Below are positions 1 to 14,340 of a stretch of 26,716 nt of DNA, in pieces (position 1 is the stretch's first letter; each line of letters opens with the position of its first letter). This stretch comes from Sphaeroforma sirkka (lineage: Eukaryota > Opisthokonta > Ichthyosporea > Ichthyophonida). The notes below the pieces were generated by a model. It was given only the letters and a program-made list of their open reading frames with translations, was not told the DNA's origin and searched no databases. A program made the position numbers and the translations under genes. The stretch covers positions 77,501-104,216 of the forward strand of contig LUCW03002044.1 in assembly GCA_001586965.3 (NCBI GenBank), read 5' to 3'.

Positions 1-58
1 TTCCCCGTTTGCGAGCCGCACTTTCATAGCCTTGGCCACTGTCCTCCCTCCCCTCTCA
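1..58 (-). CDS. Gene A exon 8, open at the left edge
   Basis: The exon opens after a GTGCTAG acceptor with one base completing an Asn codon. It reads [19 protein letters not shown] and stays open to the window edge. The composition shifts from coiled coil to a mixed, more globular sequence, which suggests that another domain starts here. Confidence 0.65.
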
Positions 59-778
59 CTAGCACTTGCATGCCACATACCAATGCACACCTATACACAT
101 CTCTTATTTTCAATGGCTACAGCACACACGTTGACTGAAAGACAATACGATGAATTGGACTATAGAGATAAACTGATCGAATGATTACATACCCCCCAAC
201 CATCATTTACCATGGACATTACATATATATATATATTAACAATGAATGCAAGTATGTATGTGTGTATGTATGAAGTATGTATGTATGTATGTATGTATGT
301 ATGAAGTATGTATGTATGTATGTATGTATGATGCATGTATGTATGTATGTATGTATGATGTATGTAAGTAAGTAAGGAAGTAAGTAAGTGAGTATGTAAG
401 CACGTGCACATACATATATGTATGTATGTGTATATCGAATACACACATATCCTACGATATCACCTGCCATGGACACGCATGTGCATGTGCCAGTAATAGC
501 AGCAAAGTTGCAACACCTTGACCCTGACATTACTTGCCATGTGTATGCATGTATATACACTTAAGTACACATACTTCAGACGCTCCTCGGCCTCCTTCTC
601 TTCGCGCAGCCTCTGGTTGATAGCTAGACGCTCCTCCTCCTCTCTGTACAGTATGAATAGTGTGTAAATAGAGATTACATATGTATAGTGCAGTACACAC
701 ACTGGATAGTATAAATATAGAGATGGTACACGTATATATAAGTAGAGCACATACACTGGATAGTATACATATAGAGAT

Positions 779-860
<82 letters not shown>

Positions 861-3497
861 TATGTATAATCCCAGGACTAATATCAACATGCATGGTGCA
901 TACATGCACCGCTATGGATGTACACCTGGGCCAATTCTGACCAAAACAATAACAGTACTATTATCAATATGCATGGTGCATATATGCGCCCCAATAGAAG
1001 TACCAATCCGGCATTTCAAATTCACAACAAACTACACTATGAACCCAAACCCCCAACACATACGAATACAAGTCCAACCCCCAAAATGGGGCCGGGGCTC
1101 AAGTCTGAATAAATACATAGTCGTGAAATCAGGTGCACATAGTAGTTAAAAAGGTACACATAGTAGTGAAAACAGGTACACATGGTATTGGAAACAGGTG
1201 CACACAATAATGAAAACAGGTACACATAGTAGTTAAAACAGGTACACATGGTATTGGAAACAGGTACACATGGTATTGGAAACAGGTGCACATAGTAGGA
1301 AAACAGGTATACATATTATTGGAACACGTGCACATAGTATTGGAAACAGGTGCACATAGTACTGAAAACAGGTGCACATAGTACTGAAAACAGATGCACA
1401 TGGTATCGGAAACAGGTGCACATAGTATTGGAAACAGGTGCACATAGTATTGGAAACAGGTGCACATAGTACTGAAATCAGTTACACATAGTACTGAAAA
1501 CAGGTGCACATGGTATTAGAAACAGGTAGACATAAAATTGGAAACGGGTGCACCCACCGTTTCTCATTGTCCTGTCTCTCTTGCTCCAGGCGACGCTCTT
1601 CAGCCTCGGCCTGCTCCTTCACAGCCCTAACGGATCAGGACAGAGAGTTTTAGTCGAACTTGTCAGTCTCCACTCGACACAGTCTATCCTGCATGCTATA
1701 TACATGTGGCCACCCTAGAACCCTACCACAACAGATGCCTATACCGTGCCTATGTGTACTGAACAGGTTTTTACCTAGAACCCTACCACAACAGATGCCT
1801 ATACCATGCCAATGTATACTGAACACAGAGCAACCAGACGCAGGCTTAGCCGCCTAAAACTTGCACACTGGTACTCCTCGATGGAAGAGATCTCATGTTG
1901 AACTCCCCGTGGTTCGGGGATATCGAAACATGCATGACACTTTAACTTTTCCGATGAGTTCGGAGTACTCCTGAGCAATATTCTACTCCGAGTGCTGCAC
2001 TTCAACCACCTTCTATTGCAATAAACTTTTACAAAAACAGAGAAAACAATGAAAAAACCTCTGTACATACACTCCGTTTTCTTAGAATACTCTATTGCTA
2101 CATTGAAGCGTGAGATGTGCAGTGAGATATATCTACAAGTACTGACACAGCAAAAGCGCATGAGAGTGACAAGAGGATTCGAATTGAAATCCACCTGAAC
2201 AATATTTGGCCAGTGTACACATACTCAACGGTGCCTATACAAGCACACCATTGACACCAAAAGGTACGCGTGTTTGAGATCTATATACTTGCCCTGACAC
2301 TAGAGATGATGTGTGTATATATAGGGCAAACTTATCTGCTTTTGTACATTATATATGTGTAAAATATATATACACTATGCACATATATGCACAAATATGT
2401 ACACATGCACACACACACACCATAAAAAAAAAAACACACACACACACACCATATAAACAAACACACACACACACACCATATAAACAAACACACACACACA
2501 CACCATATAAACAAACACACACACACACCATATAAACAAACACACACACACACACACCATATAAACAAAAACACACACACACACACCATATAAACAAAAA
2601 CACACACACACACCATATATAAACAAACACACACACACGCATATATATATATATATCACAGTCTGATCAATATCAGAAAGAGAGAAGCGTTATTACACGC
2701 AACGAATGAACGTACTGTAGTCTCTGCGCTTCTTGTTCTTGCCTGTTAGATGCATAGATAGAAGGTAGAGCGTAACGTTTCATACTCTGAGTATCAGAGA
2801 TCATCAAAAACAGCATGAACCATCACTATTGGCACTTATAGTCGATACTACAGCAGAGACTTAAGTTATGCACTTAGGTAGAGTCTTCAGCTATTCCCTA
2901 TGACACTCGTAGTATAAATTCTTAGCCCAAATCAAAATCAAAAACTTCTGTAAATGCAATACGTTGCAACGGTCGACATCTTTCCTCACCAGAAACGGGC
3001 ACTAAAATTGATGGCAAACGTCCAAATAATAGTACTCGCACCAAAAATATAAATCTAAATTGGACACCTGAAAAGAAAGTATATATCAACAACTTACGTA
3101 CAATTTTTTCTTCTCCAACGCCTCAGTCCTCATTTTTTGGTTTGCCACAGCCCGAGCCTTTGCCTCTTCCTGTTACATCAAGCAGTATAAGAGCAAACAA
3201 CCCGTGAAAAAGAAAACTACTAAGACAAAGAAAATACACATTATAAAACATTCCTAATATTGGCACTTAAAGCGGCTCGAGAACGACACTATCGTACGCA
3301 TTTGTAAGGAGCCAAAGTTGTAACCCACGAAGCACGCGAGCCGAAATGGAAGCACTAAGAAGGTGGGTACGCCAAAACAAATGTCGAAGGCACCAATGTA
3401 TACAGATATGTACGTACATGCATACATACACACATAACCACCCCACACACACAAACACACTCTCTTAGATCTATATATATATATATACATATATATA

Positions 3498-3549
<52 letters not shown>

Positions 3550-5420
3550 CTGGCATTGGTTCATACGCCACTTCATATATGTACCTACAAACATACAGCT
3601 CCATGTGCACCAATGAAGACACTAGCACACCCACTTACCAGAGCCCTCTTCTTATCCGCAATAAGCTGGGCATTGTTGACCGTGTTCTTAGCCTGTTGCT
3701 GAGCTTGTTGGCTTTGCAGCCTCTCCTCGTTCTCCTTCTGCATCCGTGCCTGTACTTCCGCAACCTGCATTTACGACCGAGTTTATGGCACGAGACAATA
3801 TGGAGGTACACGTTTAACGACATACAGAGACTCTACATACCCTTATATTCAGCACAAGAATAACAACCCATTGATCCAGTCCCAGTAGTGGTGATAGTGC
3901 CGCACGCACACACAGACCTGGTCACGCGTGGGAGTATAACGAACACGATTGCATTGCAGTGGTAGCAGTAGCCAAACAAGGAAGTACCGAACGGATGTCT
4001 GGAGCTTGTTCAGGACAAACAAGTAGGTACAGCCTCCCCTGCAGCCCCTTCATCAACAGACACCAACGCCGGGGCCAAAACACCAACCAGTACCATCCCT
4101 TGCAATACTACAAATGGGTGGCAACTCTGTACCACCGATCGCAGACACACCTCAGCGTGGCGGTGTGTTTGTAGTATATGGCATACAATGACACCAAGCA
4201 CGCGCTGAAAAGGGGTAGGTGTGCTCGAGAGCATTCCCGTCTCGCATATCTATAGTTAACTTATCTGGAACATCCATAGATTCACTTGCATGTGTACCGA
4301 TAGGCACGGCCAACCAATGCACAACTTATATACATGCCCTGGTACACAGACACGGAATGAGGAGTATATATGCACACGTAGAAACAGGTCTTGGGTCTTG
4401 GGTTCTTCTTGAAGGGGGTGGCGGTGGGTGGCGGGGGAGTATATGACCTTTTTTTTTGGTATTCGTTTAAGATATAGGCATGCGTTTATATAGACAGAAC
4501 ATATATAGAACCGGATGCGCAATCGTTGCACAGTTGACACCCACACGCATAGATCTAGTTCACCAGCCAGGACAATAGCACCCGAATAGACCGGATCCGG
4601 TACAAAAGAAACGCGTACGAGACATGCTTATGCCAAGGACAGGCCATATCGCTGACAATCCTTACAAAGTAGACACCTACATAAGTAAATATGGTGTACT
4701 ACTATACCTCGTCAAGCTTCTGGGCTGCCATCTCATCCACGGACGGACCGTCTTGGTTCGCCTCTCTAAGTATGGTCGGTGGATAAAAGAATATGACTAC
4801 AATCCACCTATGCGTGATCGGGATATCTTTGTACAGGATATGGATTGAATGAACGTTGAGAATACGTGTTTGAATGCGAGGGAGGAGAGTATATGTATCT
4901 GTAACTGCAAATATGCGAGTATGAACGAAAATATCCGCAGGATTAACAGCTGCCGACTGGATTGCAAACCGATTCACAAACATTCACAAGGAAAGCTCCT
5001 ACAAGCATATGCCAAATGGATTTACAGATGTGTGTAACCAGGTTGATAACAGTCTATCGTATTGGAAGAGAATATCACATCCTCACAATTCCATGTGATG
5101 ATACGCCTATGCGACTATAAAAATGATATTATCCTACGGAGATGGGTGGAGGTACTCTCTAAAGAATGATACCAACATTAAGTCACGGACAAGTTTACAC
5201 AGTTTTGCGCACAGCAACCGATTTTCATATGCTCGTATTAGCGTGAATGAATTACAACCAAAGATTGTCATATGAAGTCATAACGATAGATACATATTTA
5301 TAAGCTCATTTGACGTAAGGAGATCCAAGTGAATACAGAAAAATGAGTAAACATCTATAAGTATATATGCGTGCATACTAGCGCATGCATACATACATAC
5401 ATACATACATACACACGCAT

Positions 5421-5499
<79 letters not shown>

Positions 5500-6025
5500 T
5501 TAATTTACAGATATATATATATATACATATAAATACATATATATATATATATATATATCCATATCCATATCCATATATATATATATGTGTGTGTATATAT
5601 ATAATTATATTAAATTACAGATATATATATACATATAAATACACATATACGTATCTATATCCATATCCATATATATATATATATATATATAAACATGCAA
5701 CATGCCCTTTTAGACATTTCGTATATACATTTGTGCAAAAGTACATAGGGATCTTGAGGTACTCTAAATATCTACGAGCAATCCCATGTAAACACTATAC
5801 ACAGTAAAGATTCCCACATTAATAGATTTCAGTGAGACTCACACTAAAATATTATATATACAATATGTTTTACCTCGAGTACTTGTTGGCAGGTTTGTCA
5901 TCTCCATGTGCGTGTCCATGACCGTGGTCATGTGCGTGTCCATGGTGTCCGTTATCGTGTGCTACCACCGTGCAGGCAACCAGCAATATCAGCACCAAAC
6001 ACCGAAGTAAAGTTGAACGCATCAT
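1..6025 (-). CDS. Gene A: secreted His-rich coiled-coil protein, 8 exons, 3' end outside window
   Basis: I assembled this gene by eye from exons at 5874-6025, 4708-4765, 3639-3764, 3102-3169, 2716-2742, 1558-1626, 575-643 and 1-58 (transcript order). All introns are GT-AG and every junction keeps phase, giving 209 codons with no stop up to the window edge. Residues 1-22 form a signal peptide (Arg, then a Leu/Val/Ile core, ending VVA before His). Residues 23-40 hold nine histidines ([14 protein letters not shown]), a likely metal-binding stretch. Residues 52-190 are rich in Glu, Gln, Ala, Arg and Lys with heptad-like spacing, predicting a long coiled coil. The signal peptide implies entry into the secretory pathway, as a secreted, ER-lumenal or, if a membrane segment lies downstream, type I membrane protein. 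No family is recognised. The exon chain is strong evidence for a real gene; the function is unknown. Confidence 0.8.
249..435 (+). repeat. Tetranucleotide (ATGT) array in gene A intron 7
   Basis: Repeats of ATGT are broken at intervals by GA or by AAGT units (for example ATGTATGATGT), grading into GTAA repeats near 365-390. The intron between exons 7 and 8 holds little else. Open frames here on the minus strand are repeat artefacts (Tyr/Ile/His/Thr only). Confidence 0.85.
575..643 (-). CDS. Gene A exon 7: coiled coil
   Basis: This 69-nt exon lies between a CTGTACAG acceptor and a GTATGT donor and codes [20 protein letters not shown] followed by RL. The highly charged pattern continues the helix. 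It has the same length and phase as exon 6. Confidence 0.8.
779..860 (+). repeat. (AT)n microsatellite
   Basis: A nearly perfect run of about 40 AT units in gene A intron 6. Such runs can form cruciforms and are prone to length error. Confidence 0.9.
1131..1553 (+). repeat. 22-bp minisatellite, about 19 copies
   Basis: The unit is close to AGGTGCACATAGTATTGGAAAC, with variable positions mainly in the second half. About 19 full copies are present, two of them one base short, with a degenerate copy just to the left. The right edge is the last unit before the exon 6 donor. Because 22 is not a multiple of three, long open frames run through it in several frames; they are artefacts. Confidence 0.9.
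1558..1626 (-). CDS. Gene A exon 6: coiled coil
   Basis: This 69-nt exon lies between a CCGTTAG acceptor and a GTGGGT donor and codes [18 protein letters not shown] and on to DNEK. The donor lies directly against the edge of the 22-bp minisatellite that fills the next intron. Length and phase equal those of exon 7. Confidence 0.78.
1713..1826 (+). repeat. 60-bp direct repeat, two copies
   Basis: A segment beginning CCTAGAACCCTACCACAACA is present twice with a 60-bp period (about 1713-1766 and 1773-1826), with only a few differences. It lies in gene A intron 5. Confidence 0.8.
2408..2656 (+). repeat. CA-rich compound repeat with ATATAAACAAA spacers
   Basis: Seven to eight blocks of (AC)n alternate with CCATATAAACAAA, with unit lengths of about 25-31 bp, and end in (AT)9. 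It lies in gene A intron 5, close to the donor side of the 27-nt exon. Confidence 0.85.
2716..2742 (-). CDS. Gene A exon 5: 27-nt microexon
   Basis: This exon of only 27 nt lies between a CTAACAG acceptor and a GTACGT donor. It has one base, eight codons (QEQEAQRL) and two bases, and phase matches on both sides. The sequence continues the coiled coil in composition. It is supported by splice signals, phase and amino-acid character, but its shortness makes it the least certain exon. Confidence 0.6.
3102..3169 (-). CDS. Gene A exon 4: coiled coil
   Basis: This 68-nt exon lies between a TGTAACAG acceptor and a GTACGT donor and codes [18 protein letters not shown] followed by Glu and Lys residues. 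A GTAAGT sits four bases downstream of the chosen donor. Using it would put exon 5 in another frame and break the chain, so GTACGT is preferred. Confidence 0.75.
3472..3547 (+). repeat. (AT)n microsatellite
   Basis: A run of AT units with a few AC and TT interruptions in gene A intron 3, about 90 bp from the exon 3 donor. Confidence 0.85.
3639..3764 (-). CDS. Gene A exon 3: coiled coil
   Basis: This 126-nt exon (42 codons, phase 0 at both ends) lies between a TGCAG acceptor and a GTAAGT donor. It codes a Gln/Glu/Ala-rich helix starting [17 protein letters not shown] and ending ADKKRAL. Its length is exactly six heptads. Confidence 0.8.
3765..4707 (-). other. Gene A intron 2, non-coding
   Basis: This intron of about 940 nt contains no further exon that I can support. 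It includes a G-rich run at 4414-4438 on the plus strand and a nine-T run at about 4449, but no repeat array. Open frames here have no coding character. Confidence 0.6.
4708..4765 (-). CDS. Gene A exon 2
   Basis: This 58-nt exon lies between a TACTTAG acceptor and a GTATAG donor. It starts with one base completing an Arg codon and codes [19 protein letters not shown], the polar lead-in to the coiled coil. It ends in phase 0, which matches exon 3. Confidence 0.75.
5384..5694 (+). repeat. Compound ACAT / AT / CCATAT repeat block
   Basis: An ACAT tract is followed by an (AT)n run of about 70 bp. Then come two related copies of a block that has TTAAATTACAG or TTTAATTTACAG, an AT/ATAC stretch and CCATATCCATAT units (about 5497-5580 and 5603-5692). 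It lies in gene A intron 1. Confidence 0.8.
5874..6025 (-). CDS. Gene A exon 1: signal peptide and His-rich segment
   Basis: Two adjacent in-frame ATGs (6023-6025 and 6020-6022) open the frame, and a TAG lies in frame shortly upstream, so the start is well fixed apart from the choice between the two Mets. The exon is 152 nt, coding 50 residues plus two bases, and ends AG|GTAAAA. It covers the signal peptide and the [14 protein letters not shown] tract, ending in a short polar linker (KPANKYS). Confidence 0.8.
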
Positions 6026-6424
6026 ACTTGAGATGTATAACAGATGTATCTAATAAGAATAGAGCAACAGAGACCCGTGTGTATGAGTGTACGTGTGTAT
6101 AGGTATATGCAAGTACGTACACACGACTGAACACCAATACTAAATGCGTTGACTCAACCGGCGGGGGTGGTCCATGAAAATTCTGAGGTAAAATAAATAT
6201 ATAAAATGTAAACATTATGATAAAATTGGGCAATGGGCATCAGTCCACATTGCGCTATTTTATATTTTCCTCACTAGCCAATCAAAACGGCTACAATATT
6301 GCCGGGGTCAATCAGAATACCGGTATTGAGTTTAAAATCATTTTCAAATACCAAAATTCCGCCAAATTTGAATCTGTATCTCTGGGGGGGTATATAGATT
6401 ATAGAGGTGTCGTGTGTGTATGTT

Positions 6425-6451
6425 GGGGGGGTGGGCCCGTGGGGCGTGGGG
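6425..6451 (+). promoter_or_regulatory. G-quadruplex-type tract
   Basis: Four runs of three or more G separated by loops of 1, 5 and 3 bases: G7-T-GGG-CCCGT-GGGG-CGT-GGGG. This meets the usual pattern for an intramolecular quadruplex. It sits about 400 bp upstream of gene A on the non-transcribed side. Confidence 0.6.
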
Positions 6452-6499
6452 AAGTTTTAGCCTTTTAGGGTTAAAAATCATGAACAACAGTCAACAGGT

Positions 6500-6541
6500 G
6501 GGCTCGCGCTTCTCGCCCAGGAGCCCCGGACTCCTGAGCCC
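6500..6541 (+). other. GC-rich nested inverted repeat
   Basis: GGGCTC at 6500 pairs with GAGCCC at 6536, and inside it CAGGAG (6518) pairs with CTCCTG (6531). It is a short GC-rich hairpin in an otherwise AT-rich region. No tRNA boxes were found, so its nature is open. Confidence 0.4.
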
Positions 6542-6772
6542 TCACACCGGGGCCCGGGCTCAAACTTCGAAGTCCCGAACCAAATTATTTATTTTTGGGT
6601 GGACTGTTCCATATTTATTTACATGATTTTAAAAATAGATACCCATTTCCATGGAATTTAGAAGCTGGTAATGCCACAGATATTTCAAATATCCCTAATA
6701 TAGTAATATGAGAATATGATTGCTCTGGCCGGCAGAAAGAATGCCCTGTGTGCATATTGCAAAGTGCAAGCA

Positions 6773-6827
6773 CAAATTTCAAACTTCTCTCGATTCTCGA
6801 AAGAGAATCAGGATGATTGAAATTTTG
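6773..6827 (+). ncRNA. Candidate hairpin RNA, GAAA tetraloop
   Basis: A perfect 7-bp stem (GATTCTC / GAGAATC) closes a GAAA loop at 6792-6809. After a mismatched middle section the outer arms pair again (CAAATTTCAA with TTGAAATTTTG, one bulge). The whole foldback is 55 nt with roughly 20-24 pairs. It could be a small-RNA precursor, a tiny foldback element, or chance in AT-rich DNA. Transcription is unknown. Confidence 0.3.
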
Positions 6828-7432
6828 GATTTTTACATATGTAGCCTTCTTCTGAAAAATGAACATTTTCCATAGGCTCCTAAAAATTGAACACATTTTC
6901 ATCTGCTAAAACCAAACTCTACTCTGCAGAATCGCTAAATCGGCATTTTGTGTTTATCACCACAAGGCACCAGAAGAAGAGTATCATACAAATAAATCCA
7001 CCAATACTTTTAGGTCTCTTGACGCACGTATTTATTACCAACAATAATACATACAAGTGATACAACATTATATTACTGAGAAAAATACTAAAAAAAAAGT
7101 ACAGCGAAAGGAAATTCCTGGCTTTTTTACCTTCAATTTGACAATAATTTATCATTAATTTTATCTAAGATGCGTTGCATGACACGAGTTAGTGATAAAC
7201 GGAACGGCTAAAAGCCATATATATCGTGATGCTGACCTAGAGTGTGAAGTACAACCTTCACTTGTACAAATCCGGTATTAAATGTATCCATTCTCTGCAC
7301 TGAATCTAGTCTAAATAACATATACACTACAACACATAATTTTATATATAGTCTGCTAAGTATAATTTAACCCACTCGAAAACGAAGGGCTGATACGAAA
7401 ATCACACCATACGATCAACATCATACTTGGTT

Positions 7433-7439
7433 TATATAA
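7433..7439 (+). promoter_or_regulatory. TATA-like box upstream of gene B
   Basis: TATATAA lies 96 bases before the gene B start codon, a plausible spacing for a core promoter with a short 5' UTR. In AT-rich DNA such a match is common, so support is modest. Confidence 0.3.
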
Positions 7440-7535
7440 GCACATGGCCACAAATATCACCATCATAATTTTTCGCATACAAAATTTCAACCATAATTAG
7501 TTTATATAGAAGTTAGATGTGTCAGATTAAGCACA

Positions 7536-12401
<4,866 letters not shown>

Positions 12402-12435
12402 TACGAGGAGTCGTCGGTTCACTGGGATGGGATAA

Positions 12436-12456
12436 AATAAAATCAGTTTGAATAAA
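12436..12456 (+). terminator. Polyadenylation signals after gene B
   Basis: Two AATAAA hexamers (12436-12441 and 12451-12456) lie 35-55 bases after the stop codon, a normal place for the 3' end signal of a eukaryotic mRNA. Confidence 0.6.
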
Positions 12457-12459
12457 ATA

Positions 12460-14340
12460 TAGTATCATAAGTGGATATCTTTTGTATCTCAAGTTTTGCT
12501 TTTGTGGGGAGGAAGTAAAAAAATGATTTTGCTAGAGTTGCAATGCGACCCGACTACAAAGTATGATGATACGGAAAGTCCCAGGGGCACTGGGAAATTG
12601 TACTCGTACTCAAATGGCAGTGAGGGTAGGACGAGTACCCGACATAAGTAGTGGCCAATTTAAAGTTATAGGTTCCGGGATAAGATGAAGTGGCATTCGT
12701 GTTCCATTGAATGTTTGATAAGAAAATAAAAATAATCGGTACGATAATGTGGGTAAATCTGTGATAACTATGACTCCGCACTCGCATTCTCTGATACTTG
12801 CATGGTACATACATGTCATCAAGTCGAGTACTCGACGTACCAGTTGATGTGTAACGATACAGGTTTGTGAATTGAGATGAAAACCTTTGTGGTAGGCTGT
12901 GATCTGTAGGGAAAAAAAGTTTTATAAAAATAATTAAACTGATGTGAGAACTGTAATAATTAAACGTTCGGCGGCTATTCCCAAGTTTGCAAGAGAATTT
13001 CACTTCCATTCACCGTACAGCTTGAGAAAGGCTACGCGTAGAAACATCGCTGTGAGAGTATGTGTATACTTTGTAACATGATAACATGAGTGGGGTAGTG
13101 TAAAACACTCGATTCTTGAAAGTTTTGCACATCTTTCCGTAGCGTATGCAGAGACGTGCGAATGGCATCTGGTCTCGCGGTATACGAAAAGTGATGGTTT
13201 ACGAAAAAAAGTTAGTGTGTGATTATTCCAATATCACACCTAAGGTGCGTCCTGATTTGAGTGTGCGCAAATTGTTTGCAGACATTCGCACAATGTAGTA
13301 GGTGTGAAAACACTTTAACCTACGTTAGTTTAAATCTTAAGCCAGATTCATCAGATTGATATTATAGTCTAATGTGAATTCCAGTTTTTTTGATAAGGTT
13401 TAGTTTTTGTGCTTCCAAGAGTCAGCAAATATTCCAACTAACAATGTGCACGTATAGTGTTGTTAAGTATATACCAGACAAGCTACTTTCGTCATTTTGC
13501 TATTATATCCTGAATCCCTGTCGGAGAATGAATTTAGATTTTGGACACTATTATATTCAGTACTGGACATAACTGGACTTTTGTCTTATGGTCTTTGTAA
13601 CTTAAACATTGGTCAACATTGGTCACTGACAGTGCTACGCAATCGCAGTCACCGCTGGTCACAACAGTAATTGACCCTCTGGATTTGGATCTGCGCTAAA
13701 TTTACAATTTCCGCTGATCGGATTTAGATTTGAGATTACAGAGAGCCAAGAAGTTGTATATACATTGAACGATGTCTGTGGTTGTCAATTGACTTAGTAA
13801 ACTCAAGGGTACTTGTCGTATACTATTGGGGAACTAAGCTAGATGGTTTAGCTTCGCTAGGACCAGTGTACAAAAGGATTAACAACTAGGACAGCCCGCT
13901 AGTTTCGTACCAGGAGTCTCAGACTCCTGGGGCCCTGTTGTCACTGATGACTGAATGACATGTGGGTGTTCTACTCCTAGTTGTCCTAAGTCCCATGGAT
14001 GGAACTGTCATGGAACTGTCCATGATGATGTCATAGGACTGGTTGCCCTGGACCGGGTACTGTCCGCTACTACAACCCCCCCAGACGCAGGCTCGTAGGG
14101 GACGCGTCTCAAATAAAAAGGAGCAGGAGTATGCGCGTAAGTCTCAAAATTCGGCGTCGGAAGTTAGACGTCGGCATCCGTATTGTTATTAGAATTGGTA
14201 AAATAAAGCCAAAAAAGGGATGAAGCAAGAAGTAAATAATGTGACAATCAGAAACAAAGCACAATAATGTGTGAGTGTGCGTGTGTGTGTGTGTAGATTG
14301 TAGGGTGGTATAATGATGTTCATCGGGTGCAATCAGGCGA
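12460..14340. other. Intergenic spacer, nothing coding supported
   Basis: AT-rich DNA with short direct repeats (AACATTGGTC twice at about 13605) and small inverted repeats (GTGTGAT / ATCACAC near 13216). A 151-codon open frame on the minus strand (12554-13009) has no recognisable domain or clear coding character. A 21-bp palindrome lies at 13910-13930. Confidence 0.5.
13882..13984. repeat. Inverted repeat enclosing a 21-bp palindrome
   Basis: ACAACTAGGA (13882-13891) is inverted at 13975-13984. Inside it is a perfect palindrome, CCAGGAGTCT-C-AGACTCCTGG (13910-13930). It could be a small foldback element or a protein-binding site; no family is recognised. Confidence 0.5.

Larger units (their letters stand above)
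6026..7535. promoter_or_regulatory. Intergenic region between divergent genes A and B
   Basis: About 1.5 kb separates the start codons of the two genes, which are transcribed away from each other. I see no supported coding region; the open frames here are AT-rich and lack coding character. A CCAAT pentamer lies at 6278-6282, a G-quadruplex-type tract at 6425-6451, a 55-nt hairpin at 6773-6827 and a TATA-like box at 7433-7439. Transcription start sites cannot be placed from sequence alone. Confidence 0.5.

Noticed and set aside
1037-1509. Overlapping minus-strand frames coding Cys/Thr/Phe/Tyr repeats (for example [12 protein letters not shown])
   Set aside because: They are translations of the 22-bp minisatellite in several frames and lie inside an intron of gene A.
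1834-1846. 13-mer CCAGACGCAGGCT shared with 14081-14093 as evidence of a dispersed SINE
   Set aside because: The flanks differ and no pol III boxes or tails are seen; too short to support a repeat family.
2332-2659. Minus-strand frames rich in Val-Cys-Val
   Set aside because: Translation of the CA/GT repeat, not a gene.
12554-13009. 151-codon open frame on the minus strand
   Set aside because: AT-rich, no recognisable domain, no promoter or splice context that supports it; it sits just behind the gene B poly(A) signals and may be chance.
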